From the NCBI RefSeq assembly GCF_947501225.1, contig NZ_CANMUW010000018.1, positions 1-64,000 of the forward strand: 64,000 bases of DNA. The letters run 5' to 3'. This document shows, one piece after another, positions 35,986 through 43,722 of this stretch. The first letter of the stretch is position 1; the number at the start of each line of letters is the position of its first letter. The notes under the pieces were generated by a model, which worked only from the letters and a program-made list of their open reading frames with translations, searched no databases and was not told where the DNA came from. The DNA is from an uncultured Shewanella sp. Its GTDB lineage: Bacteria > Pseudomonadota > Gammaproteobacteria > Enterobacterales > Shewanellaceae. The position numbers and the translations under genes were made by a program.

Positions 35986-36363
35986 CTACAGGCTATCGAA
36001 ATCGACACGATAGGCTAAGGCCCTGCACTCCAGGAAGTCACTGCAACTGATATTGAGGCGATGATCGACACACTCCATGATCACCACACCATTACCGCCC
36101 AACCGCTGAGTCTTATACTTTAGCTCACCGAGCAGGAGTGACTCGGTAGGCTTAGGCTGGGTCGGTCTGGTCCTGCAATAGGAGGAAACGACCTTTCCCA
36201 GAGATTCGGCTTTGTATCGCTGAATTTCAGCTATGGAGTACTCTTCAACCTTATAGGTTTTCAGAGCCTCATCCACACTTGGGGTAGTATTCAACCTGAT
36301 TCCATTACATGCGGACAGAGAGAGCAGCAAAAAAAATGTCACTAAAAACTTCATCAAATTCAT
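35986..36363 (-). CDS. RcsF-like outer-membrane lipoprotein
   Basis: 125 residues. Lipobox LSLSAC at the end of a signal peptide (lipidated Cys19). The C-terminal domain has the Cys pattern of RcsF (SSYCRTRP, VVIMECVDH, ISCSDFLECRALAY) and the GGNGVV turn before the third strand. RcsF is the stress sensor feeding the Rcs phosphorelay; no rcs genes are in this window, so it may serve another role. Similarity is partial and judged by eye. Confidence 0.6.
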   Translation of the reverse strand: MNLMKFLVTFFLLLSLSACNGIRLNTTPSVDEALKTYKVEEYSIAEIQRYKAESLGKVVSSYCRTRPTQPKPTESLLLGELKYKTQRLGGNGVVIMECVDHRLNISCSDFLECRALAYRVDFDSL

Positions 36364-36563
36364 CCTTAAATTTACCTGATTAATCCATAGGGCTCATGAG
36401 TATATAGCAACAAAGTGGTCTCACTAAATAGGCTCTATACTCGAACGTCCATAAGCCATCATAGAGAAGCAGCAGCCACTGTTCAACTTATGCACAGCTC
36501 CCCCCCCCTGAATCATGGCTAAATCTCACTTCATATTACTGCACCGCTGACTGTATTCGGGAT

Positions 36564-36595
36564 AAAAAAAATGCCCCACCGATAAGGCAGGGCAT
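36564..36595 (-). terminator. Terminator of metF transcription unit
   Basis: On the minus strand ATGCCCTGCC-TTATC-GGTGGGGCAT (two mispaired positions) followed by eight T. It lies beyond the second metF 3' end, not directly after the metF stop codon. Confidence 0.8.
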
Positions 36596-36650
36596 AGCTT
36601 TTAACTCATAGTTTTTAACTCATAGCTCGTAGCTATAATCTTCTGAACAT

Positions 36651-36672
36651 TCGCGGCTAAAGCCGCTCCTAC
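36651..36672. repeat. REP-like palindrome
   Basis: GCGGCT-AA-AGCCGC at 36653-36666 inside a sequence that on the minus strand begins GTAGGAGCGGC, the form of widespread gammaproteobacterial REP units (GTAGGAGCGG...CCGCGA). Confidence 0.6.
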
Positions 36673-36689
36673 ACTTACCGCTTATAACT

Positions 36690-36805
36690 TTACTTGGGGC
36701 GAACCCCTAAGGTATGACAGATGGCATAGGTTAGCTCCGCTCGGTTCAGGGTATAAAAATGAAAGTCCTTCACCCCTTCACGGGACAAGACTTAAACCAT
36801 ATCGG
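36690..36805 (-). pseudogene. Displaced second 3' end of metF
   Basis: About 110 bases (36697-36805) match the metF 3' end (36847-36955) with a constant 150-base offset and no gap, at about 90% identity. It encodes the same C-terminal residues FHFYTLNRAELTYAICHTLG but ends VRPK instead of VRPVR. Homology begins at the GAT codon of DMV. About ten of the base differences are synonymous; one makes an in-frame TAA (from AAA) near its beginning. It cannot be expressed alone. Confidence 0.9.
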
Positions 36806-36836
36806 ATACCTGAAACGTTGGCCTTCACAACCATCA

Positions 36837-37727
36837 TTACCTCACAGGGCGAACCCCTAAGGTATGACAGATAGCATAGGTGAGCTCGGCGCGGTTCAGG
36901 GTGTAGAAATGGAAATCCTTCACCCCTTCACGGGACAAGACTTTCACCATATCGATCGCTACGTTAGCCCCCACCATCTGACGTGTCGTCGGATCGTCAT
37001 CCAAACCTTCAAACTGTTTATGCAACCAAGCGGGAATCGACACATTGGTCATGCCGGCAAAACGCTTAAGTTGCTTAAAGTTGGTCACAGGTAAGATGCC
37101 CGGCACAATTTCAACATCGATACCCGCTGCGACACAACGGTCACGGAACCTCAGGTAGGACTCGACGTCGAAGAAAAACTGGGTGATGGCCCGATTAGCA
37201 CCGGCATCAATTTTCCTCTTGAGGTTAATCAGGTCTGCCTGGGCATTTGGCGCATCGGGATGTACTTCCGGGTAAGCCGCAACTGAGATATCGAAGTCGG
37301 CGACAGAGCGCAGTAATCGCACCAGGTCGTTGGCAAACCGGGTTGGCTTAGGGCTGCCCTCCGGCAGGTCACCACGCAGTGCTACGATATCCCTGATCCC
37401 CGAGTTCCAATAGTGCTTGGCAAGCTCTTTGAGCTCTTCATCGCTGGCATCGACCAGGGTGAGATGAGGCGCAGCAACGAGGTCGGTCTCCTTCTGAATT
37501 CGCTCTATAACACCATGGGTACGATCACGCACACCAGAGTTAGCGCCATAAGTGACTGAGACAAATTTTGGATTAAGCGGTTCGAGGCGACGAATAGAGT
37601 TCCATAGAATTTTCTCCATCTCTGGGGTTGCCGGAGGGAAGAACTCAAAAGAAACGTTAATATCGCCATTCACCTCAGCCAGGCTCTGGTTTAGCGATGT
37701 AGCATGTTGTGCATGATGAAAACCCAT
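36837..37727 (-). CDS. metF: 5,10-methylenetetrahydrofolate reductase
   Basis: 296-residue FAD-dependent TIM-barrel enzyme producing 5-methyltetrahydrofolate for methionine synthesis. Visible are the FEFFPPATPEMEK start with the conserved Glu, SVTYGANSGVRDRTH, ALRGDLPEG and the C-terminal FHFYTLNRAELTYAICHTLGV. It is transcribed toward a second copy of its own 3' end, and a MetJ operator lies upstream. The last residues (RPVR) come from sequence not shared with the displaced copy. Confidence 0.96.
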   Translation of the reverse strand: MGFHHAQHATSLNQSLAEVNGDINVSFEFFPPATPEMEKILWNSIRRLEPLNPKFVSVTYGANSGVRDRTHGVIERIQKETDLVAAPHLTLVDASDEELKELAKHYWNSGIRDIVALRGDLPEGSPKPTRFANDLVRLLRSVADFDISVAAYPEVHPDAPNAQADLINLKRKIDAGANRAITQFFFDVESYLRFRDRCVAAGIDVEIVPGILPVTNFKQLKRFAGMTNVSIPAWLHKQFEGLDDDPTTRQMVGANVAIDMVKVLSREGVKDFHFYTLNRAELTYAICHTLGVRPVR

Positions 37728-37806
37728 TTCTATTCCCTCTACGACTCTGCTATCTGTGATCTGCCTTCTATAACCTGCTCACCGTTTTCGGGTGAGAGGC
37801 AAAACC

Positions 37807-37838
37807 CGTCTAGACGTTTGGACGTCTATACATCCATA
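37807..37838. promoter_or_regulatory. MetJ operator of metF
   Basis: On the minus strand tandem 8-bp met boxes AGACGTCC, AAACGTCT, AGACGGGT with a weaker GGATGTAT, against the consensus AGACGTCT. Located 80-110 bases before metF. metJ is encoded in the same cluster. Confidence 0.85.
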
Positions 37839-37890
37839 TTAGAGAAACTTCGGTCTAAGTCAATAGCAAATAGCGTACTAAATACAATTA

Positions 37891-38205
37891 ATACCAAACA
37901 GTATAAGAAAGTGATCTACTCAGAGTTATTTTTGGCCAACTAATTCAAGGCGAATAGATGATGCAATGGTGATCCCTTGTGAAGCTATTCAACGAAGAAG
38001 TAGGCAGCCCAAAAACACTCCTGAAAGGCGAGTTTTAGCGCTTCTTATGCTGCGTTAACGAGTTTAAGCGTAGAACAACTATGCTCTTCACTCGCTGCGA
38101 GCAACATGGATGTTGCAAATGTCATTTAAGCAGGAGCAATTAATGACCTTGCCTCAAAAGCGCTAAACTCTCGCTGAGCGATCACATCTTTATACTGATT
38201 GGTAT
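37891..38205. mobile_element. MITE-like element with 26-bp terminal inverted repeats
   Basis: About 315 bases bounded by imperfect terminal inverted repeats, 37891-37916 (starting ATACCAAACAGTATAA) and 38180-38205 (complement starting ATACCAATCAGTATAA), 22 of 26 matching and both ending GTGATC. A second, internal inverted pair lies at 38028-38044 (GCGAGTTTTAGCGCTT) and 38158-38174. Central palindromes include GCAACAT-GG-ATGTTGC at 38101-38116. No transposase frame inside, so non-autonomous. It sits between the metF operator and a tandem repeat array. Confidence 0.82.
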
Positions 38206-38228
38206 AAGATAGTTCTTAGAAAGGAGGA

Positions 38229-38560
38229 GCGCGACTCTGTCGCTGAAAGATGGTTGACAAACACATTCGGAGACGGGCTTCACCCTGCGAGGGTGTAGCA
38301 AAGCAGCTAAGAGGTAAGGACATGACTTCGTCGCTGAAGGACGATTAAGAGCGGCACGGGTTCGGTAAGAAGCGCCTACCGGAATAGGCTTCGCCCGCGA
38401 GGGCGCAGCAAAGCTGTTAAGAGATAAGGACGCGACTTCGTCGCTAAAGGACGGCTCAAGAACGCCTACAAGTTCGGCAAAAAGCACCTCCCGGGCTGGG
38501 CTTCGCCCTGCGAGGACGCAGCAAAGCTGCTACGAGGAAAGCTTTCGAAGCGTAGCGCCC
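38229..38560. repeat. 111-bp tandem repeat array, about 2.5-3 units
   Basis: The landmark GGCTTC (with A or G following) at the head of each unit recurs at 38276, 38387 and 38499, period 111-112. Each unit contains GCGAGG...GCAGCAAAGC, a CGACTTCGTCGCT dyad and GTTCGG. A partial unit precedes the first. The array lies just beyond the 3' end of metL and resembles in style, but not in sequence, the 88-bp array at 9.4 kb. Confidence 0.85.
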
Positions 38561-38610
38561 CCGAAGCAGAGCGCCGTCGAAACCTAACACCTCGAAGAGA
38601 AACACCCTTT

Positions 38611-41004
38611 TTACTCCTGCAACAGGTCCCTACAGATCTGTGCCAGATCCGACTGAACTGCTGCCGCAGTCACTTCCCTTCCTGCACCCGGGCCTCGTAT
38701 GATGAGAGGGTTATCCTGATAGAATGCACTACGGATCACAAAGACATTATCGCCCGGAGTCAGATTCGCGTAGGCATGCTCACGATCGACCCATTGAATG
38801 CCTACAGCTGCCTTCAACTGTCCCTCAACCAGATCCAGCCCGGCCACGTAACGAAGTACTTTATCCTGCTCAGCAGCCGCCTGAAACTGACGTAACATCT
38901 CGCCATCGAGCTCATTGATTCGCTCAAGAAACTGCTCCAACGGAATTTCGGCTAATTCTGCAGGTACTAATGAGTTAAGCTCAATATCTTCAAGTTCTAT
39001 CTGATGACCAATCTCACGGGCCAGTATCAGTAACTTACGCTGCATATCGCGGCCGGAAAGATCATCACGAGGATCAGGCTCGGTAATACCTAAGCCTTTG
39101 GCTTCCAGAACCAACTCAGAGAAAGGTTTGTTGGCATCATAGTTTTCAAATAACCAGCAGAGTGTTCCCGAAAATATGCCACCAACGGCCTCAACTCTAT
39201 CACCGCTGTTGTGCAGATCGTTCAGAGCGTGTTGCACCGGTAATCCCGCTCCACAGCTGGCGTTATAACGCCAAAACAGTCTGCGATTACCCAGCTGTAG
39301 TTTCAACTCACGGTAGAAGGCCAACGGGCCCGAACCGGCCAGCTTATTGGCACTGACCACATGAATACCGCGGGCAAAAAACTCAGGATATTGAAGAGTC
39401 AGATCTGCACTGGCACTGATATCCAGAGCGACTATCTCATCGCACTCCAGTGCCTGGAGCTGCTCGAACAGATGGTCATACAGCCAGGGAGTCGCTTGCT
39501 GATCAAACTCCTGCTTCCATGAACTTAAACCTATCCCCTCCTCCTTCAACAAGGCCTTCTTCGAACTCAGTAGACCAACCAGTTCGACACTGGCCTCCAG
39601 CTCTTTGTTCAAGGTTGTACGTGCATGAATAAACAGATCGACCCAGGCCTCTCCGATATTTCCAACACCCAGTAAAAGCACCCCTATGCGCTTGCGCGGA
39701 CCGGCGCAACGACGATGTACTTTCTGGGTCAACAGGTTTATCTGGCTACTTGGCACCAGAGTTACCAGGCTCAAGCCATCGTTATGTAGAGGACGTGCAT
39801 CACGGCTTAATAAGCGCGCGAAACCACGGCGGTAGAGATTCGCATCGGCACTCACCAGGGCGACCAGGCCAAGATCTTCACGTAAGCGGATATCCGCCAC
39901 ACCTAATCGTTCGCCTTCATGCTCGAGTATCGACTGCACCTGTTTACTGTTCTCGTGAGTGAAGGCGAGTTCGACTCGCTTATGAGCCAGCTTCCAATGA
40001 GCTAACGGGATCAGTCCCGCCTCAGCCAAAAGATCGATCACCTTAGAGAGATCACAACTCAATCTGAAGTTAAACAGTGACACAGTAGGCAAATTCGTGA
40101 CAACCGGCGCACTGGCCGACGAGCTCTTAGGTGCTATCAGGGTAAAATCGGTATGGGATGCATAGCTCGAACGTACCGCCAGACTGACATCGGTATCGAA
40201 CAGAGGCTGCAGGGAGCGATTATGCAGCACCGGCGAGCCCAAATGAGCCAGACGGTTAGCCTCATCCAGGGAGAGGCTCTTAAGCAGCTTAGCATCGTTG
40301 ATCTTATTGGGGTCTGCGTTGAACACCCCCTCAACATCGGTCCAGATCGTCACTCTGTCGATATCGGCAAGGCTGGCAATCAGGGTCGCACTATAATCTG
40401 AACCATTACGACCAAGGAGCAGAGTCTCCCCCTGGCTGTTAGCACAGATGAAGCCCGTGATAATCAAACGTTCATTGGCCTGCTCTGTCACCAGGCTTTG
40501 GACTCTGGCGCGGGACTCCTCCAGCCTTATCTGGGGAACGGCGCCCTCGTCGGCCAGCAGCAAGGTTCTCGAATCGACATCGCTCGCCGCGACCCCGGAC
40601 TCTCTCAACAGTGCTGCCAACAGGCGCGCCGACCAACGCTCACCAAAGCTGACCACTTCACTGCGCTTATATTCATTCAACTCATCGAGTGAGAAGAGAC
40701 TGATCAGCTGGTATTTGTCAATCGACAGACGTTCTCTTAAGCTTCTCGCCTGCTCATTGGAGAGCAGCTGCTCAATTAAATTTTGCTGAAAACTGATCAA
40801 GACCTGCAGCTCTTCCTGCCAGAGCTGGGCCGTATCTTTTAACTCTAATAACTTATAGAGAAAGTTAGTGCTCTTACCTGCGGCGGAGACTACGACAAGA
40901 TCGTCGCTATTGCCGTGAGTGAGAAGGATATGAGCCACACGGCGGTAACAGTCGGCATCCGCCAGGCTTGAACCACCAAATTTATGCAAATGACAACGCG
41001 CCAT
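38611..41004 (-). CDS. metL: Bifunctional aspartokinase II / homoserine dehydrogenase II
   Basis: 797-residue fusion enzyme catalysing the first and third steps from aspartate toward homoserine. The aspartokinase domain starts HLHKFGGSSLADADC and contains GRNGSDYSATLIASL and IWTDVEGVFNADP. Interrupted ACT-type repeats lie around 310-440, and the homoserine dehydrogenase Rossmann motif LLLGVGNIGEAWVDLF is near 456 with VVSANKLAGSGPL further on. Its place directly after metB (12-base gap) and within the MetJ cluster identifies it as MetL rather than ThrA. Confidence 0.96.
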   Translation of the reverse strand: MARCHLHKFGGSSLADADCYRRVAHILLTHGNSDDLVVVSAAGKSTNFLYKLLELKDTAQLWQEELQVLISFQQNLIEQLLSNEQARSLRERLSIDKYQLISLFSLDELNEYKRSEVVSFGERWSARLLAALLRESGVAASDVDSRTLLLADEGAVPQIRLEESRARVQSLVTEQANERLIITGFICANSQGETLLLGRNGSDYSATLIASLADIDRVTIWTDVEGVFNADPNKINDAKLLKSLSLDEANRLAHLGSPVLHNRSLQPLFDTDVSLAVRSSYASHTDFTLIAPKSSSASAPVVTNLPTVSLFNFRLSCDLSKVIDLLAEAGLIPLAHWKLAHKRVELAFTHENSKQVQSILEHEGERLGVADIRLREDLGLVALVSADANLYRRGFARLLSRDARPLHNDGLSLVTLVPSSQINLLTQKVHRRCAGPRKRIGVLLLGVGNIGEAWVDLFIHARTTLNKELEASVELVGLLSSKKALLKEEGIGLSSWKQEFDQQATPWLYDHLFEQLQALECDEIVALDISASADLTLQYPEFFARGIHVVSANKLAGSGPLAFYRELKLQLGNRRLFWRYNASCGAGLPVQHALNDLHNSGDRVEAVGGIFSGTLCWLFENYDANKPFSELVLEAKGLGITEPDPRDDLSGRDMQRKLLILAREIGHQIELEDIELNSLVPAELAEIPLEQFLERINELDGEMLRQFQAAAEQDKVLRYVAGLDLVEGQLKAAVGIQWVDREHAYANLTPGDNVFVIRSAFYQDNPLIIRGPGAGREVTAAAVQSDLAQICRDLLQE

Positions 41005-41016
41005 TTCAAACTCCTA

Positions 41017-42177
41017 TTAACAGGCTAATGCCGCAGCAAGTCCTGCTTGTATATCAGCAACTAAATCATCCGCATCTTCAATACCTACAGAAAGACGGAT
41101 AAGGGTATCTTTCACCCCGGCTTCGGCCCGAGCCTCTGGCTCCATTGCTCTATGGGTCATTGTCGCAGGAACCGCGACTAAACTCTCTACTCCACCTAAA
41201 CTTTCTGCGACAGAGAACACGCTAAGTTTCCCCAGGAAGGCGACCAACTCAGCCTCTCCCCCCTTAAGCTCGAAACTCAACATCGCCCCGAAGCCCTTTT
41301 GTTGTTTCGCCGCGATCTCGTGACCGGGATGCTCTTTTAACCCCGGGTAATATACTTTTTCAACGGCACTACTGCCGCTTAGCACCTCCAGCACTCTTTC
41401 GGCATTCGCCTGATGCTCACGAATACGCACGGCAAGAGTGCGGATACCACGCAGTGTCATGTAGCTGTCGAAGGCCGACCCGGTCAAGCCTAATGTATTA
41501 GACCACCAGTGCAACAACTCGCCCAACTCCTCATCTTTGGCTACGACGGCCCCACCGACGACATCGCTGTGTCCGTTGATATATTTAGTCGTGGAGTGGA
41601 TAACGATATCGGCTCCGAGCAGCAGCGGCTGCTGCAGGACAGGCGAAAGGAAAGTGTTATCGACAACCACCAGAGCATCGACGGCATGACTCGCTCTGGC
41701 GATAGCCTCGATATCCACCACACGTAACAAGGGGTTCGAAGGTGTCTCGAGCCAGACCATCTTGGGCCGCTGTGCTATAACCTTTTTCAGGGCTGATTCA
41801 TCGGTCTGATCGACGACAGCCAGCTTAAACTGGCCCTTCCTGGCTAAATTGGTAAACAGACGATAGCTGCCACCATAACAGTCATGGGGAACGACCAGCA
41901 GGTCATCCGGACCCAACAGACTCGTCACCAGGGTGATTGCGGCCATTCCTGTACAGGTCACCACTCCCGTGGCCCCCTTTTCTAATCCGGCAATAGCATC
42001 GCCTAAGATCGAGCGAGTCGGATTACCTGAGCGACTGTAATCAAACTCACGTGGATTAGTGTGTCCATCAAAAGAGTAATTAGTAGAAAGGTAGATGGGT
42101 GGCACGACCGCACCATGCTGAGTATCAGACTCAATCCCTTGACGCACTGCAATTGTGGCTAACTTACGTTCGGTCAT
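41017..42177 (-). CDS. metB: Cystathionine gamma-synthase
   Basis: 386-residue PLP enzyme that joins O-succinylhomoserine and cysteine to cystathionine. The TGMAAI and DCYGGSYRLF regions bind PLP phosphate, and HSTTKYINGHSDVVGG contains the Schiff-base Lys near residue 198. I prefer ATG at 42177 (MTERKLAT), six bases after AGGAG, over the ATG at 42183 that overlaps the ribosome binding site; this also gives the family's usual length. First gene of metBL, divergent from metJ across MetJ boxes. Confidence 0.95.
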   Translation of the reverse strand: MTERKLATIAVRQGIESDTQHGAVVPPIYLSTNYSFDGHTNPREFDYSRSGNPTRSILGDAIAGLEKGATGVVTCTGMAAITLVTSLLGPDDLLVVPHDCYGGSYRLFTNLARKGQFKLAVVDQTDESALKKVIAQRPKMVWLETPSNPLLRVVDIEAIARASHAVDALVVVDNTFLSPVLQQPLLLGADIVIHSTTKYINGHSDVVGGAVVAKDEELGELLHWWSNTLGLTGSAFDSYMTLRGIRTLAVRIREHQANAERVLEVLSGSSAVEKVYYPGLKEHPGHEIAAKQQKGFGAMLSFELKGGEAELVAFLGKLSVFSVAESLGGVESLVAVPATMTHRAMEPEARAEAGVKDTLIRLSVGIEDADDLVADIQAGLAAALAC

Positions 42178-42232
42178 CAACATCTCCTAAACTATTTACT
42201 GGACATCATACTTCATTTCCATCGACACAAAT

Positions 42233-42310
42233 AGATGTCTGGACGTCTAAATGTACCTAAGGTGGAAGCCATCGTCAACAAATTATAGCCATTTAGACGT
42301 CCAAACATAT
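42233..42310. promoter_or_regulatory. MetJ operators between metB and metJ
   Basis: First cluster at 42233-42256: AGATGTCT, GGACGTCT, AAATGTAC. Second cluster at 42295-42310: AGACGTCC, AAACATAT. These fit the 8-bp met-box consensus in tandem. They are placed to control metBL to the left and metJ to the right. Confidence 0.85.
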
Positions 42311-42410
42311 GGAAATCTATTTGCAATTGTCGCAAATACGAGGCAATAATTTGACTGTACAAATTAAAGGGTTAAAATCTGCCCCGAATTTTGAATTTAC
42401 AGGTGAGTCA

Positions 42411-42725
42411 ATGACTGAGTGGAATGGCGATTATATCAGCCCATATGCAGAACACGGCAAGAAGAATGAACAGGTAAAGAAGATTACCGTTTCAATTCCC
42501 TTGAAAGTGCTTAAGGTACTGACAGATGAGCGTACGCGTCGTCAGGTCAATAACCTGCGCCACGCAACCAACAGCGAACTCCTATGTGAAGCATTTTTGC
42601 ATGCTTATACGGGCCAGCCACTGCCCAATGATCAAGATCTGTCCAAAGATAAACCCGACAGCATCCCTGCGGAAGTGAAACGCCTGATGGATGAGATGGG
42701 AATCGAGTGGGAAGATGTAGAGTAA
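42411..42725 (+). CDS. metJ: Methionine repressor MetJ
   Basis: 104-residue ribbon-helix-helix repressor that binds met boxes with SAM as corepressor. The segment KKITVSIPLKVLKVLTDERT and RRQVNNLRHATNSELLCEAF is nearly identical to E. coli MetJ. The frame is open to 42309, but ATG at 42411 (MTEWNGDYISPYAEHG) after AGGTGAG matches the known N-terminus; the longer version would start inside the operator. Controls metB, metL, metF and itself. Confidence 0.97.
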   Translation: MTEWNGDYISPYAEHGKKNEQVKKITVSIPLKVLKVLTDERTRRQVNNLRHATNSELLCEAFLHAYTGQPLPNDQDLSKDKPDSIPAEVKRLMDEMGIEWEDVE

Positions 42726-42857
42726 CACTCACTCTTGTTCAGTCAATTTCAGGGATCGCCAGGCGATCCCTGTTTGTTTCCGCCACTCACCATTTCATCC
42801 TGTGCTTCGGCTGTTAGTGACTCATACTGACTACAGGCTTAACCGAGAGAAGAAGCC

Positions 42858-43592
42858 GTGTTTTCTATCATAGAGCCAACCACCTTACTCTTAGCCTCAG
42901 CCATCATCTTCTTTGGTGCCCTGACCCAGAGCCTTATCGGTTTCGGACTGGCGGTTGTCGCCGCGCCACTGCTCTATATCGTCGATCCACAACTTGTTCC
43001 GGCTCCCGTTATCTTCATGGGATTCTCTATCTCACTGCTGACCCTGTTCAGGGAGCGTCGTGCGCTGGAGTTCAACGGGCTGCAATATGCTTTGCTGGGT
43101 CGAGTCCCCGGCGGTTTTCTTGGGGCTGCGCTATTGCTGTTTGCCCCCCAGCCCATACTGGGACTGGCAATCGCCGGGATCGTTGTCGCTGCCGTTATTC
43201 TCAGCCTGATGAAGTTTAACCTGCGTGTGAATCGCAAAACCCTGTTTGCTGCCGGCTTCCTATCGGGGATATTCGGTAACATCGCCGCCATAGGCGGACC
43301 GCCGATGGCGATACTGCTATCGGGCAAAGACGCCAGGCAGTTCAGGGCCGCCCTGTCGGCCTTCTTTATCTTCAGCTCCACCATAGCACTGCTGATCTTA
43401 GCCGTAACAGGCCTGCTCACATTTCAGCATCTGTGGTTATCCTTGATGTTACTGCCGTCGGTGATCTTAGCTTATCTTGTCTCGGGGCGCTTAATTGGTC
43501 ATATAGATAAAAAGAGAATCAGAAAAATGACCCTGCTGCTCTGCTCAGCAAGTGCCTTACTGCTGACGATCAAATCGATAGCGGAATTATAA
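42858..43592 (+). CDS. TauE/SafE-family membrane permease
   Basis: 244-residue inner-membrane protein of about eight helices with GTG start after GAGAGAAGAAG. The two-half arrangement and the GALTQSLIGFGLAVVAAPLLY and GNIAAIGGPPMAILL motifs are those of the TauE/SafE (DUF81) sulfite/organosulfonate exporters. Substrate not known. It follows metJ by 132 bases and precedes the sulfur-reductase region, but a sulfur role is only suggestive. Confidence 0.85.
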   Translation: MFSIIEPTTLLLASAIIFFGALTQSLIGFGLAVVAAPLLYIVDPQLVPAPVIFMGFSISLLTLFRERRALEFNGLQYALLGRVPGGFLGAALLLFAPQPILGLAIAGIVVAAVILSLMKFNLRVNRKTLFAAGFLSGIFGNIAAIGGPPMAILLSGKDARQFRAALSAFFIFSSTIALLILAVTGLLTFQHLWLSLMLLPSVILAYLVSGRLIGHIDKKRIRKMTLLLCSASALLLTIKSIAEL

Positions 43593-43722
43593 GAAGCCGT
43601 AAGCGGTAAGCAAGAGTAACTCTTCGTCTGTTGCCATTCTGAATTTATTTCAGAATCCAGCGTTTCACTCTCTGACTTAAAACATGAAAATAGCTTGACC
43701 CTATCTTTAACTCATCGCTTCT

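Noticed and set aside
38182..38487. 101-codon minus-strand frame between metL and metF
   Set aside because: It lies within the 111-bp tandem repeats and its sequence repeats with them; no ribosome binding site or homologous domain.
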